Source of the DNA: Streptomyces sp. WM6378
Lineage (GTDB): Bacteria > Actinomycetota > Actinomycetes > Streptomycetales > Streptomycetaceae
Assembly (NCBI RefSeq): GCF_001279695.1
Contig: NZ_LGDD01000030.1
Span: 1-16,167 of the forward strand
Direction: 5' to 3'
DNA: 16,167 bases
Shown: one piece after another, positions 13,347 to 16,167 of the stretch
How the letters are laid out: every line of letters starts with the position of its first letter
Position numbering within the stretch: position 1 is the first letter of the stretch
The notes under the pieces: model-generated
What the model was told of the DNA's origin: nothing
Databases searched by the model: none
Seen by the model: only the letters and a program-made list of their open reading frames with translations
Made by a program: the position numbers and the translations under genes

Positions 13347-14333
13347 GTTCTCCAGTACCCAGTTCGCCGCCCTCCGGTTCGCAATCCGCGCCGCCAGCCG
13401 CGGCCGCACCAACAGCGAACCAGGATTCTCGCCTTCGGGGCGTGGCGGCTCTACCGGCTTGCTGGGCGGCGGCGGAGTCTTCGGCGGATAGCCGGGGCGA
13501 TGACCGTCCCTCGCCATCGGCGTCCAGCAGCACTGCCACAACTTCCTTCCCACAACTGGGAGTTCAGGTCCAGGCGCCCGTGTTGCCCAGCCTCTCTCCC
13601 CCCCCACACACGGGGGCCGGGCGGCACGATGCCTCCGCCGAACCTCCCCTCCCCCCCCGCCTCACGAGGCCAGCAGCAGAACACACAGCCGTCTGTAGCC
13701 CAACCATCGTGCGGCTGCCTCAGCCCACAGGACGGCCGCCCCGCGCCGAACAGCACCAAGTGCACGGCCAGAGTGCGCCACAGCCGCAGCAACGCGGCGG
13801 CCCTCCTTTCTTTAGTCATCACGGGGGCAGTGTCAAGCACGACGTGGGAGAAATCGAGCAACGGCTTGGCGGTGCGTTTGTCGAGCACGGCTCGGTGCAG
13901 CCAGCCGCGTACCCCGGCTCGACCAGATTGGGAACCGGCGGTGAACCCTGGACTTCGAGGGCTGGTGTCGGGGCAGAGCCCGCCCCCGACACCGGGAACG
14001 CCCCCGTGCCACCCCGAAGTTCTCAACGGCAACTCACCGGAACCGACTTGGCCCTCACCACCTCGATGGCACCTGACGAGTGGAAGCCAGTAGCAGCTCC
14101 CAGACCGCCCAACGACAGCCGGTTGTGCTGCATGTCGGGCTGGCCAAGGTGCCGTTCGTCGGGTTGCGCTTGCCGTTGACCGCCGGGCCTCGGCCCTCTC
14201 TGCTACGGTCCGGCCCGCGCTCGCGGCGTGGCATGGGGAAGGAGGCCGGCCCGGTGCTGCTCCGCCGCGTGGTGGAGGGACCTGGTCCAGTGGCATGATG
14301 CGCCGCCGCGCCCAGCGCAACAGAGTTGTGTTC
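13347..14333. other. Long stretch without a convincing gene
   Basis: Composition is Pro/Ser/Arg-rich in every frame, as in non-coding GC-rich DNA. Two items stand out. At 13831-13836 a minus-strand TTGACA is followed 16 bases on by TAAAGA (13809-13814). Then comes AAAGGAGGG (13801-13809) and, eight bases later, a TTG at 13792 opening a frame to 13451. That frame starts MLRLWRTLAVHLVLFGAGRP, signal-like, but its later part is not protein-like. At 13964-13993 there is a strong hairpin. No function can be offered. Confidence 0.45.
13964..13993. terminator. 10-bp perfect hairpin
   Basis: GGTGTCGGGG (13964-13973) and CCCCGACACC (13984-13993) are perfect complements with a 10-base loop. It looks like a terminator, but no recognisable gene ends nearby on either strand. 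Confidence 0.5.
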
Positions 14334-15350
14334 ATGCGTGATCACCTTGAACGCCGAGCCCGCAGGCGCCGGCTTCTCGCCCGGTTCGCCGTCGTCGCGT
14401 GCCTGCCGTATCTGACACTGAAGTTGCTCTGGATCGCCGGTGCCGACGTCGGGGTGAAGGACCTCGGCAGTCTGTCGCGGGGGCAGTGGATCGCGGCCAA
14501 CGCGGTGACCTTCGGAATGGACGCCATCGCGGCGCTGATCGCCCACGTTCTGACCCGGCCCGGCGGGCGGCACGTGCGGGCATGGCTGGTCCTCTTCCCC
14601 ATGTGGGTGGCGACGGGCATGCTCGTCGCGCTGACGGTCACAGTGCCCGTGAGCCAGGGCATCATCGCGACGACCGGCGCGCAGAACCCGGCCACGTCCA
14701 ACGACATGCTCCGCCCCTGGGTGTTCGGCGTCGTCTACGGCGGGCTCGGCGCCGAAGGACTGGTCTTGCTGGCGGCATTCGCGCTGTACGCCGACGAGCG
14801 CTGGGGCGGACTGCTGCGCACCCGCGTGCGGGACCTTACCGATCCGGCCGGCACCCAGGGCATGCAGCGGGTGCTCACCGGAATTGCCCTGGGGTTCCTC
14901 ATCTCCTCGGGGATGCTGCACCTTGCGTGGGGGCTGGGCTCGGACGTGGGCATGAACGCGCAGTGGATCGCCCGCCGGAACGCAATAGGCCGTACCGGCG
15001 ACCTGGTGCACGGTCTGGCGGCGCTGGCCGGGGCGGCCGGCCTGCACGCGCTGGTGTTCCGCCGGTGGGCACGGGTGCGGGTGCGCGTGCCGCTGGCGAT
15101 GGCCTGGACGGGAGCGGGTGTCGTATTCGGGTCCAGCGGCTGGATGGACGTGGGGCGTTCGCCGGCCACGTCGGCCCTGCTGGGCGTCGGCAACACCGCC
15201 GACCTGATCGCCGGACTGCTCACCCTGTGCGTCGGCTGCTTCGCGCTGACGGAACTGACGGCCGACAAGGGCCGCACGATCCCACCGTCCACACCTGGCT
15301 CTCGCCACCTCGCCGCCGCGTCCCGTCCCGAACCACGCCCGAACCGCTGA
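14334..15350 (+). CDS. Polytopic membrane protein of unknown function (8 helices)
   Basis: A 338-residue integral membrane protein with strong third-position GC bias and no interruption. It opens MRDHLERRARRRRLLARFAV and then has about eight helices: VVACLPYLTLKLLWIAG, ANAVTFGMDAIAALIAHVL, AWLVLFPMWVATGMLVALTV, WVFGVVYGGLGAEGLVLLAA, VLTGIALGFLISSGMLHLAW, GLAALAGAAGLHALVFR, LAMAWTGAGVVFGSSGW and LIAGLLTLCVGCFALTEL. A hydrophilic tail ends at Arg338. The start is uncertain: ATG 14334 has no ribosome site. ATG 14295/14298 lies 15 or more bases after GGAGGG, but the codons between look non-coding. I know of no characterised homologue. Both neighbours are decayed, so context gives no role. Confidence 0.75.
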   Translation: MRDHLERRARRRRLLARFAVVACLPYLTLKLLWIAGADVGVKDLGSLSRGQWIAANAVTFGMDAIAALIAHVLTRPGGRHVRAWLVLFPMWVATGMLVALTVTVPVSQGIIATTGAQNPATSNDMLRPWVFGVVYGGLGAEGLVLLAAFALYADERWGGLLRTRVRDLTDPAGTQGMQRVLTGIALGFLISSGMLHLAWGLGSDVGMNAQWIARRNAIGRTGDLVHGLAALAGAAGLHALVFRRWARVRVRVPLAMAWTGAGVVFGSSGWMDVGRSPATSALLGVGNTADLIAGLLTLCVGCFALTELTADKGRTIPPSTPGSRHLAAASRPEPRPNR

Positions 15351-15539
15351 ACGGCCCGCACCCGAGGATCGGCGGACCAGCGAACAGAGCGTCCGTCCGC
15401 TCACCGAGGACGTGCGGAATGCCCAGCGTGTCGGCACCCCGGCCCCGCGGCCGGATCGCACGGGCCCCATCGCCTCCACCACGACCCAACCAGCTGTCCT
15501 GGTGGATGAGCTGGGCGGCACCCTACCGCTCGCTGGCCG

Positions 15540-15804
15540 AGGTGCCCTCGCGCGGTGTCCTGGCCGGAACACGCCGATCTGGTACGGGAGTTGGGCGCCG
15601 GGATGACGGCGGACCTCACGGCCGACCTGCCCGAGCAGGCGTATGACGCGGTGCTCGACACCGCCAGCGCAGACGTGTCCTCGGCGCTCGTCGGGGGTGA
15701 TCGACCACGAACCCGATCCAGCTCGCCTTGCGGGCCGGATGGGGGCCGGACGCGGGCCGGTCGTCGTACTCGCCACGTACGCCTCCCCCGCCTTCCTCGA
15801 CTGA
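15540..15804 (+). pseudogene. Medium-chain oxidoreductase-like remnant
   Basis: The plus frame around 15561-15690 reads HADLVRELGAGMTADLTADL, then PEQAYDAVLDTASADVSSAL. HADLVRELGA followed by YD-x-VLD resembles the second half of the NAD(P)-binding Rossmann domain in quinone-oxidoreductase-type MDR proteins. After a shift near 15690 another frame reads GVIDHEPDPARLAGRMGAGR, then GPVVVLATYASPAFLD with stop at 15802-15804. There is no start codon, no N-terminal catalytic domain and no GxGxxG motif. The assignment rests on one short region and is tentative; another Rossmann enzyme is possible. Confidence 0.4.
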
Positions 15805-15929
15805 CCCGCACTCAGATCCCACACCACCGCGCGCTGCACGTCGCCAGCGACAGCACCCCCCTCCGGCTACTGACCTTTCCGATGGGTTGTCGGCGTGACG
15901 TCGGCGGCGTTCCGCGCTATGCCGGTGGT

Positions 15930-16167
15930 ATGCGGTATGCGCAAGGGGGTGGGCTCAGGGCCCATGAACAGGCCGCCCGTGAACGGATACGGATGCTGGC
16001 GGCCGAGGGCTTTGAGCGGGGTGAGGAGAAACGGATGCTGGCGGCCGAGGGCTTTGAGCGGGGTGAGGAGAACACGGTCATCGCGAAGGATCTGCGGGTG
16101 AGTGTCCGCTCAGTCGAACGCTGGAGGCGGGACTGGAGGGCTCACGGCAGGGCCGGTTTGCGTAGTT
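15930..16167 (+). CDS. IS630-family transposase, N-terminal part (runs off the right edge)
   Basis: From ATG 15930 the frame is open to the window end: MRYAQGGGLRAHEQAARERI, a duplicated 14-residue block, then NTVIAKDLRVSVRSVERWRR. The MRY-x-QGGGL opening and the helix-turn-helix AKDLRVSVRSVERWRR are typical of actinobacterial IS630-type transposases, which insert at TA. The DDE core would lie beyond the window. Residues RMLAAEGFERGEEK/N occur twice in tandem because of an exact 42-bp duplication. This keeps the frame but lengthens the first helices of the DNA-binding domain. No clear ribosome site is visible before the ATG. Whether the element is otherwise intact cannot be seen. Confidence 0.8.
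   Translation, partial: MRYAQGGGLRAHEQAARERIRMLAAEGFERGEEKRMLAAEGFERGEENTVIAKDLRVSVRSVERWRRDWRAHGRAGLRS
15989..16072. repeat. Exact 42-bp tandem duplication inside the IS630-type gene
   Basis: Copy 1 (15989-16030) and copy 2 (16031-16072) are identical over all 42 bases, beginning ACGGATGCTGG and ending GAGGAGAA. The unit is 14 codons, so the frame is kept. Perfect identity suggests a recent event or an assembly artefact. Confidence 0.95.

Noticed and set aside
12546..14093. A single 515-codon plus-strand gene
   Set aside because: Only the part from 12681 to about 12950 looks like protein. The rest is low-complexity Pro/Ser/Arg text and runs antisense over IS3 debris.
14055..15839. A 594-codon open frame on the minus strand across the membrane protein gene
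   Set aside because: It is the antisense shadow of the plus-strand gene. The plus frame has membrane helices and GC-biased third positions, whereas this one has His/Arg/Gly-rich shadow composition.
1..16167. tRNA, rRNA or riboswitch genes
   Set aside because: I looked for cloverleaf-like stretches with TTCGA-type arms and known rRNA or riboswitch cores and found none I could support.

Overview
The window is high-GC actinobacterial DNA. Protein style (third-position GC bias, Arg/Ala-rich proteins, Sec signals of the MRRTAA type, AAGGAG ribosome sites) and the recognised families point to Streptomyces or a close relative. This is inference from composition and protein style, not a database match. 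Pieces of at least four insertion sequences and many broken genes suggest a fast-changing accessory region, such as a chromosome arm or a large plasmid.

Layout. 1-650 is an IS3-type element on the minus strand; its orfA is frameshifted by a 14-bp tandem duplication and its orfB runs off the left edge. About 900-1700 holds a coding-like remnant, a heptamer repeat tract and the first of two matching secreted-peptide cassettes. 1689-2200 has a small intact minus-strand gene and the 3' end of a helicase-associated-domain gene with its hairpin. 2700-4350 contains two unrelated IS110-type remnants and a membrane/PH-like gene cut off at the IS110 scar. 4470-4960 is the second peptide cassette. 5355-5935 is a broken beta-propeller gene.

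6068-12053 is the best-preserved block. It has a DUF805 membrane protein, a secreted four-cysteine protein, an MMPL/RND exporter with one frameshift, and a divergent HxlR regulator/MFS exporter pair sharing an 83-bp promoter region. 12680-16167 returns to decay: a frameshifted four-helix membrane protein, IS3 orfB debris, one intact eight-helix membrane protein, an oxidoreductase-like remnant, and the start of an IS630-type transposase carrying an exact 42-bp in-frame tandem duplication.

The most interesting content is the peptide cassette pair at 1217-1685 and 4469-4957. Each has a conserved upstream leader with its own start and ribosome site, a second strong ribosome site, a signal peptide, a short mature part with two cysteines and an FNFN-x-DS-to-WH C-terminus, and a downstream GGTCCCGGGAC hairpin. 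I do not recognise the family. Functional links across the window are weak; the clearest is HxlR with MFS, and possibly MMPL with the secreted protein that follows it.
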